Below are positions 16,345 through 24,892 of a DNA stretch of 64,000 nucleotides, one piece after another. The number at the start of each line of letters is the position of its first letter. The first letter of the stretch is position 1. Source of the stretch: Sphingomonas oligoaromativorans (GTDB lineage Bacteria; Pseudomonadota; Alphaproteobacteria; Sphingomonadales; Sphingomonadaceae); NCBI RefSeq assembly GCF_011762195.1, contig NZ_JAASQK010000001.1:310001-374000 (forward strand), given 5' to 3'. The notes below the pieces were generated by a model that was given only the letters and a program-made list of their open reading frames with translations, was not told where the DNA came from and ran no database searches. Position numbers and translations under genes: made by a program.

Positions 16345-16371
16345 GTAACGACGGGCCGGCGGGAAGTTTTA
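16345..16371 (-). promoter_or_regulatory. Sigma-28 (FliA) promoter of flagellin
   Basis: On the minus strand: TAAA, 15 bases, GTCGTTAC. The spacing equals the sigma-28 rule (TAAA-N15-GCCGATAA), with five of eight -10 positions matching. The same TAAA-N15-GTCGTT core occurs ahead of fliD. Predicted leader to the flagellin ATG is about 57 bases. Confidence 0.7.
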
Positions 16372-16402
16372 GCGGCGGGCCGCAAAGTTTTTTCCCAACT
16401 TG

Positions 16403-16413
16403 GTGTTAACCAA
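16403..16413 (+). promoter_or_regulatory. GTGTTAACCAA motif between flagellin and the activator
   Basis: The same 11-mer as at 10886. Here it is part of TTGGT-GTTA-ACCAA, a small palindrome at 16400-16413. It lies about 65 bases upstream of the predicted flagellin start site. TTAACC is the core of CtrA half-sites. Binding is inferred, not shown. Confidence 0.35.
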
Positions 16414-16447
16414 CCTCGGTGACCCGCTGGTGACCCGCTACGCGCGA

Positions 16448-16512
16448 GTGTGCGTGCGCGCGGGTTGATCCGCGGGGGCGGAAGCGAGCGCGCGCAAATG
16501 TGTACGTGCGCG
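16448..16512 (+). repeat. Direct repeat pair GTGTnCGTGCGCG, 52 bases apart
   Basis: Two 13-base copies, 16448-16460 and 16500-16512, differ at one base. Their spacing is about five helical turns. They lie in the divergent promoter region between flagellin and the sigma-54 activator, in alternating purine-pyrimidine sequence. They may be regulator sites, or by-products of biased sequence. Confidence 0.45.
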
Positions 16513-16520
16513 TTAACCAT
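16513..16520 (+). promoter_or_regulatory. TTAACCAT, CtrA-type half-site ahead of the sigma-54 activator
   Basis: TTAACCAT is, from memory, the CtrA half-site motif reported for alphaproteobacteria including a Sphingomonas. It lies 68 bases upstream of the activator start codon, a sensible place for control of the top flagellar regulator. TTAA is rare in this GC-rich DNA, which makes the match more notable. Confidence 0.45.
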
Positions 16521-16587
16521 TTGTTGGAGAAGCGCCGCCATAAGGGTGCTCGACGGATTTTGGGGCTCCAGAGGGGGAAAGCTGGGC

Positions 16588-17847
16588 ATGTGCGCAATCG
16601 GGATCAGTGCTCTTGCAGCCCTAGAGAATCCTGCCCTTGCGGCGTGGCTCTCCGGCGTGGGCATTGCGACGCGCACGGTCGATCCTCAGCAGGCTCCGGC
16701 GCGTGACGAAATCCGCATCCTTTCGGCTTCCGAAATCCGGCAGGCGACCGTCCGCGATATCCTGATCGAGATGGCGACCGGCGCGCCGAGCCTTCGGCTG
16801 GCGGCCAAGGGCCTGCCCGCGACGATCCGATTTGGTTTCGAGGATATGGCTTTTGGCCTCGCGCTGGTTGCCGAGCTGTGCCGCCCGGCGGCGCGCCCGG
16901 CGGTGGGCGAGCCGGAAAGCGCGATCTATCTGAAACTGGCCGAAAAGGTCGCCGGTTCGGATGCCACCGTCCTCGTCCTCGGCGAGACCGGCACCGGCAA
17001 GGAGGGCGTCGCCCGCTTCATCCACGCCGCCAGCCCGCGCGCCGACAAGCCGTTCGTCGCGGTGAACTGCGCCGCGCTGCCGGACACGATGCTCGAAGCC
17101 ATCCTGTTCGGCCATGCCAAGGGCGCCTTCACCGGCGCGGCGGGCGCGAGCGAAGGCCTGTTCCGCGCCGCCGAGGGCGGCACGCTGCTCCTCGACGAGA
17201 TCGCCGAAATGCCGCTTCCGCTTCAGGCGAAGCTGCTCCGCGCGATCCAGGAGCGCGAAGTCCTTCCGGTCGGTGCAACCCAACCGGTTAAGATCGACGT
17301 CCGCATCATCGCCGCCGCCAACCGCGAGCTGGCGACCGAGGTGGCGGAAGGCCGCTTCCGCGCCGATCTTTACTGGCGCCTCAACGTGATGCCGCTGGCG
17401 CTGAAGCCGCTGAAGGCCCGTCGCCTCGACATCCGCGCGATCACCGCCGCGCTCATCCTGCGCCACACCCGCGAGGGCGAGAGCGTCGCATGGCCGACCG
17501 CCAACGCGCTCGATCGCCTGATGGCGCACGAATGGCCGGGCAATGTCCGCGAGCTCGACAATGTCGTCCAGCGTGCGCTGCTGCTGCGCATGGGCGATCG
17601 CATCGAGGCGGACGACCTCGCCATCGAGATCATGCACCACGCCGCGCCGGCGCTGACCGTCGTGCCGGCTCCGTCCGTCCGGGGCGCCAACCTCGCCGAC
17701 GTGGCGCGGGCGAGCGAGATGGAGGCGATCCGCGCCGCGCTCGACGCGGTTGGCGGCAAGCGCCTGCTGGCGGCGGCCAGGCTGGGCATTTCCGAACGCA
17801 CCCTCCGCTACCGGCTCGCAGAAATGCGTGAGCTGGCGGCGGCCTGA
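16588..17847 (+). CDS. Sigma-54-dependent flagellar activator (FlbD/FleQ type)
   Basis: A 419-residue bacterial enhancer-binding protein. The AAA+ core has Walker A GETGTGKEG (near residues 132-140), the sigma-54 contact loop GAFTGA (179-184), Walker B GTLLLDEIAEMP and HEWPGNVRELDNVVQRA. A Fis-type helix-turn-helix (AAARLGISERTLRYRLAEMRE) ends the protein. The N-terminal 100 residues do not show the acidic pocket of a receiver, as in Caulobacter FlbD. Start ATG 16588 has GAGGGGG ten bases upstream; a longer frame from 16450 reads through probable promoter DNA. It is 11 bases from fliE and probably drives the three sigma-54 promoters found here. Confidence 0.92.
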   Translation: MCAIGISALAALENPALAAWLSGVGIATRTVDPQQAPARDEIRILSASEIRQATVRDILIEMATGAPSLRLAAKGLPATIRFGFEDMAFGLALVAELCRPAARPAVGEPESAIYLKLAEKVAGSDATVLVLGETGTGKEGVARFIHAASPRADKPFVAVNCAALPDTMLEAILFGHAKGAFTGAAGASEGLFRAAEGGTLLLDEIAEMPLPLQAKLLRAIQEREVLPVGATQPVKIDVRIIAAANRELATEVAEGRFRADLYWRLNVMPLALKPLKARRLDIRAITAALILRHTREGESVAWPTANALDRLMAHEWPGNVRELDNVVQRALLLRMGDRIEADDLAIEIMHHAAPALTVVPAPSVRGANLADVARASEMEAIRAALDAVGGKRLLAAARLGISERTLRYRLAEMRELAAA

Positions 17848-17858
17848 GGACCAAAGCG

Positions 17859-18218
17859 ATGACTTCGATCAATGCATCCAGCCTGCTGGCTCTGCGCAAT
17901 CAGATCCTCCAGCAGAACTCCGCGCTCCAGAAGGCCGCGGCGACGGGGCCGGCCATGCCGATTTCCGGCGCGCAGCCGGCGACGGAGGGCACCCAGTCGA
18001 CCGACTTCGGCTCGGCGCTCAAGGGCGCGCTCCAGCAGGTCAACGGCCTCCAGAGCAAGGCCGAGGATATCTCGAACAGCTACGAACGCGGCGACACCAC
18101 GGATGTCGCCTCGGTGATGCTGGCGCGGGAGCAGGCTTCGGTCGGCTTCCAGGCCACGCTGCAAGTCCGCAACAAACTCCTGTCCGCATACAAGGACATC
18201 ATGAGCATGCCGGTTTGA
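17859..18218 (+). CDS. fliE: Flagellar hook-basal body protein FliE
   Basis: FliE links the MS ring to the rod. At 119 residues it is near the family norm of about 105. The C-terminal half (DFGSALKGALQQVNGLQSKAEDISNSYERGDTTDVASVMLAREQASVGFQATLQVRNKLLSAYKDIMSMPV) is a very typical FliE core. It follows the activator after 11 bases with a GAGG ribosome site and ends one base before fliF. Confidence 0.97.
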   Translation: MTSINASSLLALRNQILQQNSALQKAAATGPAMPISGAQPATEGTQSTDFGSALKGALQQVNGLQSKAEDISNSYERGDTTDVASVMLAREQASVGFQATLQVRNKLLSAYKDIMSMPV

Positions 18219-18219
18219 T

Positions 18220-19980
18220 ATGGCTGAGAACGCACTCATCCCCAGCGACGCAGCCTCCGGGCGCTCGATGCCGATTCCGCTCGCCGATCTCGGCAAGGGC
18301 GGCTTCGGCGGCATCATGGACCGGCTGAACGCCTTCGCGCGCCAGCCGGCGGTGGCGAAGAGCCTGCCGATGCTGGGCCTGGTCGGCCTGCTCGCGGCGG
18401 CGGCGCTGGTATGGGCGGTGCTCCACACCGGCCCGCAGCGCGACCTGTTTTCCGGCCTCGGCGATGCCGACAAGGCCTCGGTGGTGCAGGCGCTGGATAC
18501 GGCGGGGATCAAATATCACATCGACAACTCCACCGGCGCGCTGACCGTGCCGGAGGACAGCTATTACCGCGCCAAGATGCTGCTCGCGCAGCAGGGCCTG
18601 CCCAAATCGGCGCCCGACGGCGACCAGCTCATCTCCAACCTGCCGATGGGCGCCAGCCGCGCCGTCGAGGGCGCGCGCCTCCAGGAGGCCAAGGAGATGG
18701 ACCTCGCCCGCACGATCGAGGCGATCGACGCGGTGGCCACCGCCAAGGTCCATATCGCCGCCGACCAGCCGAGCGTGTTCCTGCGCGACGATGCCAAGCC
18801 GCAGGCTTCGGTGATGCTGACGCTGCGCAGCGGCCGCACGCTGTCCGACGGGCAGGTGCAGGCGATCATCCACCTCGTCGCCGCCTCGGTATCGGGCATG
18901 TCGCCGGATGACGTGTCGGTCGTCGATCAGACCGGCCGCCTGCTCAGCCACAGCGCGGGGCAGGGCGATGACGATGTCGCGGACAAGCAGGTCGCGCTCC
19001 AGACCAAGGTCGAGGATCGCTATCGCCGCGCGCTCACCTCGCTGCTGACGCCGATCGTCGGCGCGGGCAATTTCACGGCCGAGGTCCATGCCGATCTCGA
19101 CTTCGCGGAAGTCGCCTCGACGACCGAAACCTATCCGAAGGACGGCTCGGTCGTCCGCACCGAGCAGGGGAGCTGGACCAGCACGCAGGACGGCGCGAAC
19201 CAGCCGGCCACCGGCATTCCGGGCGCGCTCTCCAACACCGCGCCGGCGCCGGCCAAGCCCGCGGCCACCGCGAACGGCCAGCCGCCGCAGAACGGCCCCG
19301 CCGCGCCGGGCACCGCGCCCGGTCAGGCCGCCGCCGCCGCGCCGCAGAAGTCCAACGAGACCTACAACCGCAGCTATGAGCTGGGTCACCAGATCTCGGT
19401 GACGAAGAATCCGGTCGGCACCGTGCATCGTCTCACCGTCGCGGTGGCGCTGCGTCAGGCGCCGGGTGCCAAGCCGCTCACCCCGCAGCAGCAGCAGCAG
19501 ATCCAGAACCTCGTGAAGGGCGCGGTCGGCTTCGATCAGAACCGGGGCGACATCGTCGCGGTCACCTCGCAGACCTTCGCGCCGGAGGATGGTTCGGTCG
19601 GCCCCAAATGGTACGAGGCGAGCTGGCTGCCGGTCGTCGGCCGCAATCTGACCGCGCTCGCCGTCGCCGCGATCCTCGTCTTCGGCATCGGCCGCCCGCT
19701 GCTGAAGCGCCGCGCCGCCGTCGCCGAGCAGAAGATCGCCAACAAGGCCAGGGAACGTGCCGCCGTCGGCAAGGAGATCGCCACCGCGCTCGCCAGCCAG
19801 ACGGAGGAGGGCGCGCTCGATCGCCCGGTGACGCTCGACATGATCGAGGCCGCGCCCGGCTATGCCGCCCGCGCGGCGCTGATCCGCAACTTCGTGCGGC
19901 AAGACCCGGATCGTGCCGCGCTGGTCGTCCGCGATCTGATCCGCGCCGACATGCCCAAGCCGGAGGCGGCGAATGCCTGA
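18220..19980 (+). CDS. fliF: Flagellar MS-ring protein FliF
   Basis: FliF builds the MS ring in the inner membrane. The 586-residue product has an N-terminal membrane helix (LPMLGLVGLLAAAALVWAVL, about residues 47-66) and ring-building motifs such as RDLFSGLGDADKASVVQALDTAGIKYHIDNSTGAL. A second membrane helix lies near residues 470-495, followed by the FliG-binding tail. An Ala/Pro-rich loop interrupts the periplasmic part near residues 340-375. Its last eight bases overlap fliG. Confidence 0.98.
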   Translation: MAENALIPSDAASGRSMPIPLADLGKGGFGGIMDRLNAFARQPAVAKSLPMLGLVGLLAAAALVWAVLHTGPQRDLFSGLGDADKASVVQALDTAGIKYHIDNSTGALTVPEDSYYRAKMLLAQQGLPKSAPDGDQLISNLPMGASRAVEGARLQEAKEMDLARTIEAIDAVATAKVHIAADQPSVFLRDDAKPQASVMLTLRSGRTLSDGQVQAIIHLVAASVSGMSPDDVSVVDQTGRLLSHSAGQGDDDVADKQVALQTKVEDRYRRALTSLLTPIVGAGNFTAEVHADLDFAEVASTTETYPKDGSVVRTEQGSWTSTQDGANQPATGIPGALSNTAPAPAKPAATANGQPPQNGPAAPGTAPGQAAAAAPQKSNETYNRSYELGHQISVTKNPVGTVHRLTVAVALRQAPGAKPLTPQQQQQIQNLVKGAVGFDQNRGDIVAVTSQTFAPEDGSVGPKWYEASWLPVVGRNLTALAVAAILVFGIGRPLLKRRAAVAEQKIANKARERAAVGKEIATALASQTEEGALDRPVTLDMIEAAPGYAARAALIRNFVRQDPDRAALVVRDLIRADMPKPEAANA

Positions 19981-21001
19981 GATCGTTCCCGCCGCTCCGC
20001 AGCTTTCCGGCCCGAGCGGCTCCAGCGCCGCCGCGATCCTGCTGATGCTGCTCGCCGAGGACGAGGCCGCGCAGGTGCTCGGCCGGCTCGACCCGGACGA
20101 GGTGCAGCAGCTCGGCACCGCGATGTTCGGCGTCGCCGACGTCTCGGAGGAAGAGGTCGACGGCGTGCTGGACCAGTTCGTCGATCGCGCCCGCGAGCGC
20201 ACGACGATCGGCTTCGCCGCCGACAGCCAGATACGCAACATGATGGAGCGCGCGCTGGGCGCCGAGCGGGCCGAGAACATGCTCGCCCGCATCACCCCGC
20301 CGACGCGATCCTCCGCGCTCGACTCGCTCAAGTGGATGGACGCCAAGACCATCGCCACGCTGATCGAGCCCGAGCATCCGCAGATCGCCGCGCTGGTGCT
20401 CGCGCATCTGGAGGCGGGCGTCGCCGCCGACGTGCTCCAGCAGCTCGCCGAGGACGTGCAGGCCGATATCGTCTACCGCGTCGCGACGCTGGGCACCGTG
20501 TCCGCCGAGGCGCTCGACGATCTGGAGCGGCTGCTGCTGCGCCAGGTCAACAAGGTCAGCTCGCAGGGCAGCGCGCCCAAGCGCGGCGGCGCGCAGGAAG
20601 CGGCGAAGATCGTCAATTCCACGCGCGCCAATGTCGAGCAGCGTGTGATCCGCCAGCTCGCCAAGCTGGACAAGAGCCTCGCCCGCACGATCGAGGACGA
20701 GATGTTCGTCTTCGAGAATCTCAACGCGCTCACCGAGAAGGATCTCGGCGCGCTGCTCCGCTCGGTGGATACCGAAATCCTCATCGTCGCGCTCAAGGGC
20801 TGCGAGCCGATGCTGCGCAACAAGATGTTCGGCTGCATGTCCAGCCGCGCGGCGCAGTCGATCCAGGACGAGATGGCCGAGCGTGGCCCGATGCGCCTGG
20901 TCGAGGTGCAGGAGGCGCAGAAGCAGGTGCTCGCCATCGCGCGTCGTCTGGCGGAAGCCGGCACGATCAGCCTCGGCGGCAAGGGGGAAGACTATGTCTA
21001 A
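19973..21001 (+). CDS. fliG: Flagellar motor switch protein FliG
   Basis: FliG is the rotor subunit that meets the stator. The 342-residue product has the three armadillo-like domains: FliF-binding N-terminus with AAAILLMLLAEDEAAQVLGRLDPDEVQQLG, the middle EHPQIAALVLAHLEAG motif (EHPQTIA in many homologues), and the charged C-terminal torque helix (LRSVDTEILIVALKGCEPMLRNKMFGCMSSRAAQSIQDEM). Its stop overlaps the fliH start. Confidence 0.98.
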   Translation: MPEIVPAAPQLSGPSGSSAAAILLMLLAEDEAAQVLGRLDPDEVQQLGTAMFGVADVSEEEVDGVLDQFVDRARERTTIGFAADSQIRNMMERALGAERAENMLARITPPTRSSALDSLKWMDAKTIATLIEPEHPQIAALVLAHLEAGVAADVLQQLAEDVQADIVYRVATLGTVSAEALDDLERLLLRQVNKVSSQGSAPKRGGAQEAAKIVNSTRANVEQRVIRQLAKLDKSLARTIEDEMFVFENLNALTEKDLGALLRSVDTEILIVALKGCEPMLRNKMFGCMSSRAAQSIQDEMAERGPMRLVEVQEAQKQVLAIARRLAEAGTISLGGKGEDYV

Positions 21002-21635
21002 TCTGTTCGCCGCCGAGCGTGCGGCCGGTGCCACCGCGGTTCCGGTCTGGACCCAGCCGCGCCGCGCCGCGCCCTTCACCTCGTGGCACGAGGCGCTTCA
21101 GGATCATGGCGAGCCCGATGGCGATGTGGAGCCCGAGGCCGAGCCGGAAGAGGAGCGCGTCGATCTCGATGCGGTCCGCGCCGCCTCGATCGCGCAGGGC
21201 TATGCCGCCGGGCTGGAAGCCGGACGCCGCGAGGCGGACAAGGAGCGGGACGCGCTGGAGCGGCTCGCCCTCGGCCTCCAGATGCTCCGCCCCGAGCCGA
21301 CGCAGGGCCTCGGCGCGATGATCGCCACCACTGTCGAGCGGCTGGTCCGCCAGGTGATGGGCGAGGTCGAGGTTGATGTGGGCACGCTGATGGATCGCGC
21401 ACAGGCCGCCGCCGCCATGATCGGCGAGGAGACTCGCCCCACCGTGCTGAAGCTCAACCCCGATGATATCTCGCGCCTGAACGGCGCCGAGCTGCCGGTC
21501 TCGGTCGAGGCCGATCCGACGCTCGCGCCGGGCGACCTGCGGCTGGAGACGGGCGCCGGCGCGATCGAGGACGGCGCCTCGGTGCGGCTCGAGCGGCTGC
21601 GCGCCGCGCTGGACCGGGTCGCCGGCGCGCGATGA
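20994..21635 (+). CDS. fliH: Flagellar export regulator FliH
   Basis: FliH is the stator-like regulator of the FliI ATPase. The 213-residue product has an acidic middle (DGDVEPEAEPEEERVDLDA) and AAGLEAGRREADKERDALERLALGLQ, a helix of FliH/YscL type. A C-terminal domain with VRQVMGEVEVDVGTLMDRAQ and LKLNPDDI follows. The ATG was chosen because it has AGGGGGA upstream and overlaps the fliG stop by eight bases. The call leans on synteny because FliH diverges strongly. Confidence 0.88.
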   Translation: MSNLFAAERAAGATAVPVWTQPRRAAPFTSWHEALQDHGEPDGDVEPEAEPEEERVDLDAVRAASIAQGYAAGLEAGRREADKERDALERLALGLQMLRPEPTQGLGAMIATTVERLVRQVMGEVEVDVGTLMDRAQAAAAMIGEETRPTVLKLNPDDISRLNGAELPVSVEADPTLAPGDLRLETGAGAIEDGASVRLERLRAALDRVAGAR

Positions 21636-22960
21636 GCACATTGGAAGCCCGCGCTTCGGAACTGCTCGAAGGGCTGACCGTCGGCGATGCCGGCCCGCGC
21701 CGGATCGGCAAGCTCGTCGCCTATGACGGGCAGATGCTGGAGGCGACGGGGCTTTCGATGCCGGTCGGCGCCTCGGTGCGCGTGATCGACGCGGACGGCC
21801 ATGCGACGCGCGCCGAGGTGGTGGGCTTCCGGGGGGAACGCTCGCTGCTGATGGCGCTCGACGGCGATGCGCCGCACAGCAATGGCGGCCGCGTCGAGCC
21901 GGATGCGCGCGGCGGCGTCGCCGAGGTGGGCGAGGGGCTGCTCGGCCGGGTGATGGACGCGACGGGCCAGTCGCTCGACGGGCTCGGCCCGATCGACTCC
22001 ACCGGCACCTGGCCGCTCGCCGGGCGGCCCGCCAACCCGCTCGACCGTGCGCGCGTCACCGAATGCTTCGACATGGGCGTGCGCGCGATCAACGCGCTGC
22101 TGACGGCAGGCGTCGGCCAGCGCATCGCGATCTGCGCGGGCTCGGGCGTCGGCAAGTCGGTGCTGATGGGGCAGATGATCCAGGGCGCCGACGCCGACAT
22201 CATCGTGGTCGGCCTGATCGGCGAACGCTCGCGCGAGGTGGCGGATTTCCTTGCCACCAAGCTGGTGCCGGGCGTGCGCGAGAAGAGCGTGGTGGTGGCG
22301 GTGCCGGCGGATCATCCCCCGGTGCTGCGCCTGCGCGCCGCGATGCGGGCGACCGCCATCGCCGAATATTTCCGCGCGCAGGGCAAGCGCGTGCTGCTCC
22401 TCATCGACTCGCTGACCCGCTGCGCCCACGCCCAGCGCGAACTGGGCCTGTCGCTGGGCGAGCCGCCGACGATGAAGGGCTATCCGCCCTCCGCGCTCGG
22501 CATGATCCCGCGCCTGATCGAGCGTGCCGGCGCCGACGCGCATTCGGGCGGATCGATCACCGCGCTCTACACCGTTCTGGCCGATGGCGACGACGGCGAT
22601 GATCCCATTGTCGATACCGCTCGCGCGATCGTGGACGGGCATATCATCCTGTCGCGTTCGCTGTCGGAGCAGGGCGTGTTCCCGGCGATCGATGTGGGCC
22701 GCTCGCTCTCGCGCGTCATGGCGGATATCGTCGACGACGAACATGCCGAGGCGGCGGCGGCGCTGCGGCGGCTGTGGTCGGTCTATGAGGAAAACCGCGA
22801 TCTCATCCTGATGGGCGCTTACAAAGCGGGCAGTGACGGCACCATCGATCAGGCGATCGCGCGGCATCACGAGATTCTCGACTTCCTGAAGCAGAAGCCG
22901 AAGGAGCGCATCGATCTGGCGCACGCCTCGGCTGAACTGATCGAAAGGTTCGGCGGATGA
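21632..22960 (+). CDS. fliI: Flagellar export ATPase FliI
   Basis: FliI is the cytoplasmic ATPase of flagellar protein export. The 442 residues include Walker A GSGVGKSVLMG (near residues 170-180), VGLIGERSREVADF, Walker B VLLLIDSLTRCAHAQRELGL and the family signature PPSALGMIPRLIERAG. All catalytic motifs are intact. It overlaps fliH and fliJ by four bases on each side. Confidence 0.98.
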   Translation: MSTLEARASELLEGLTVGDAGPRRIGKLVAYDGQMLEATGLSMPVGASVRVIDADGHATRAEVVGFRGERSLLMALDGDAPHSNGGRVEPDARGGVAEVGEGLLGRVMDATGQSLDGLGPIDSTGTWPLAGRPANPLDRARVTECFDMGVRAINALLTAGVGQRIAICAGSGVGKSVLMGQMIQGADADIIVVGLIGERSREVADFLATKLVPGVREKSVVVAVPADHPPVLRLRAAMRATAIAEYFRAQGKRVLLLIDSLTRCAHAQRELGLSLGEPPTMKGYPPSALGMIPRLIERAGADAHSGGSITALYTVLADGDDGDDPIVDTARAIVDGHIILSRSLSEQGVFPAIDVGRSLSRVMADIVDDEHAEAAAALRRLWSVYEENRDLILMGAYKAGSDGTIDQAIARHHEILDFLKQKPKERIDLAHASAELIERFGG

Positions 22961-23385
22961 GCAACCTCGTCAAGCGGCGCGAGCGCATCGCCCGCGTCCG
23001 GCGCGTCGAGCATGTGCAAGCGGCGGGCGCGGCGGCGGCGGCCGAGGCGCAGCTCCAGTCGCTGGAGCATAGCGCGGCGCGGGTGCTCGATCTGCGGCTC
23101 AGCCTGACCAGCGAGGTGGGGAGCATGATGGCCTCGACGCTGGCCGCACGGGGCGAGCTGGCGCATCGTCTCGACGTGGCGCGTTTCGGTCTGGCCGATG
23201 CCATCGCCGGTGCCCGCGCCACCGCCCACACGCGCGCCGCCGAGCGGATCGAGGCGCGCATCCGGCAGGAGAGCGCGGATCGCCTCGTCGAGCGCGCGGC
23301 CACGGATGCGGCCGCCGTCGCCGAGCGGCGCATGGCGTCGTCGGTGCGCGCGCGAGCCTATCGTTCGATGGGAGAGGAGGCATGA
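22957..23385 (+). CDS. fliJ: FliJ-like flagellar export protein
   Basis: A 142-residue, almost wholly helical, Arg/Ala-rich protein in the FliJ position between fliI and fliK. FliJ is a coiled-coil rotor-like partner of FliI that recycles chaperones. Pairwise similarity in the family is low, so size, coiled-coil character and coupling by four-base overlaps to both neighbours support the name. Confidence 0.82.
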   Translation: MSNLVKRRERIARVRRVEHVQAAGAAAAAEAQLQSLEHSAARVLDLRLSLTSEVGSMMASTLAARGELAHRLDVARFGLADAIAGARATAHTRAAERIEARIRQESADRLVERAATDAAAVAERRMASSVRARAYRSMGEEA

Positions 23386-24878
23386 CGGTGGGTGGTCTTT
23401 CGCTGCTCGCGGGCCTGATGCCGGCGACGCAGGATGCCTCCGGCGCGACCGGGGCGACGCCCGACGGCGCCGATGCCTTCGCGGCGATGATGGCGGATCT
23501 CGGCAAGCCGTCGATCATGGCCGGATCGCCCTCGCCGGATGACGGCAAGGATGCCCATGCGCTCCACGACAAGAGCGACGACGACGCGCAGACGGGCGAC
23601 GACAAGGGCTCGAACAAGACGGAAGGCGATGACGATGCCGCGCTGATGGCGATGCTCGGCGTGCCGGTGCCGCTCGCGCCGCCGGCTCCGCCCTCCGTGA
23701 CCCCGCCGGTCGAGACGGCCGCGAAGGATGGCGGGTCCGCCAAGGGCAAGGACGTGCCGCTCGCGACCGTCACCACGGCTCCGGCCATGCCGGCCGACGG
23801 GACGCCCGCGCCTGCGCCCGCTGCCGATCCGGCCCCGCCGGCCGATCCGCATCTCGTCCTTGCCGCGCTGGAACAGCAGACCGGCAAGACCGGCTCGGCG
23901 AAATTGCCGCTCCCCGAGCGGACTGCGAAGCCGCAGGCCGAGCAGGCCGCGCCAGCGACGGCGACGGACAAGTCCGTGCCGGCTGCCATTGCCGCGCCGC
24001 CTGTTACCCCGGCGGTCGACGCAACGCAGGCTTCGCAGCAGGCGCCGTCCGCCCAGCCGCCCGTCACGCCCGCGCCCGAGCCGCTCCCCGCGACCGCCGC
24101 GCTGCTGGCGGCGCGCGTCGCCACGGCGAAGCCCGCTGCCCCGGCGCAGCCCGTCGAGCCCGCCGCCCCGGCGCCCAAGTCCGCGAAGGAGGAGAAGCGC
24201 TCCGCCGACGCGACGGACCCGGATGTCGATCCGAAGGCTGCTCCGGCGCCCGTCGGCGCGCACGTCGCCGCGGCGCCGAAGTCGGCCACCGTCGCGCCCG
24301 CCGACAATGCGGGCCAGACGCTCGCCGCCGGCACGGCAGATCGTCAGCTCGATCTCGCCAGGCAGGGCGCGTGGCTCGACGGGCTCGCCCGCGACATCGC
24401 GTCGACCGGCGCGTCGACGGGTACCGTCCGCTTCCAGGTTTCGCCCCAGCATCTCGGCACCGTGCAGGTGGAGATGAAGCGCGGCGACGATGGTTCGGCC
24501 GTGACGCTCACCGCCACCAGCGAGGCCTCGCGTGTCGCGCTCGCCGATGCGCGGCCGCAGCTCATCGCCGAGGCGCGCGCGCACGGCATCCATATCGCCA
24601 ACGCGCAGGTGGATGTCGGCACGGGCGACACGGGTTCGAATCGCGATTCGCAGCCCCAATCCTCCTCCCACCAACATGATTCGCGCGGTCAGGCGATGGC
24701 CGGAAATGGCGGATTTTCGGGCGGAATGGGCAGCGGCGGCAGTGCCGGCAACCGATCGCAAACCCGATCGCAACCTCTTCCCGAGTATCAGAGTGGGCCA
24801 ACGCGGACAGTTCGCGGCGGAACCACCGGCCAGGCGGCGGCTCCAAAGCCCACGCCCGCCGACGCACGCTATGCATGA
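23382..24878 (+). CDS. fliK: Flagellar hook-length control protein FliK
   Basis: FliK is the secreted ruler that sets hook length and switches export specificity. The 498-residue product has a long, low-complexity Ala/Pro-rich middle (about residues 90-310). A C-terminal Flg_hook domain follows, with TVRFQVSPQHLGTVQVEMKRGD and LAEARAHGIHIANAQVDV-like sequence (about residues 345-410). The tail is Ser/Gly/Gln-rich. This ruler-plus-switch layout is typical. Confidence 0.93.
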   Translation: MTVGGLSLLAGLMPATQDASGATGATPDGADAFAAMMADLGKPSIMAGSPSPDDGKDAHALHDKSDDDAQTGDDKGSNKTEGDDDAALMAMLGVPVPLAPPAPPSVTPPVETAAKDGGSAKGKDVPLATVTTAPAMPADGTPAPAPAADPAPPADPHLVLAALEQQTGKTGSAKLPLPERTAKPQAEQAAPATATDKSVPAAIAAPPVTPAVDATQASQQAPSAQPPVTPAPEPLPATAALLAARVATAKPAAPAQPVEPAAPAPKSAKEEKRSADATDPDVDPKAAPAPVGAHVAAAPKSATVAPADNAGQTLAAGTADRQLDLARQGAWLDGLARDIASTGASTGTVRFQVSPQHLGTVQVEMKRGDDGSAVTLTATSEASRVALADARPQLIAEARAHGIHIANAQVDVGTGDTGSNRDSQPQSSSHQHDSRGQAMAGNGGFSGGMGSGGSAGNRSQTRSQPLPEYQSGPTRTVRGGTTGQAAAPKPTPADARYA

Positions 24879-24892
24879 CCAAGGATTGATCG

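Noticed and set aside
16450-16587. N-terminal extension of the sigma-54 activator from the first in-frame ATG
   Set aside because: The extension covers the CtrA-like site and the direct repeats, has Cys/Arg-rich non-family sequence, and ATG 16588 has a good ribosome site.
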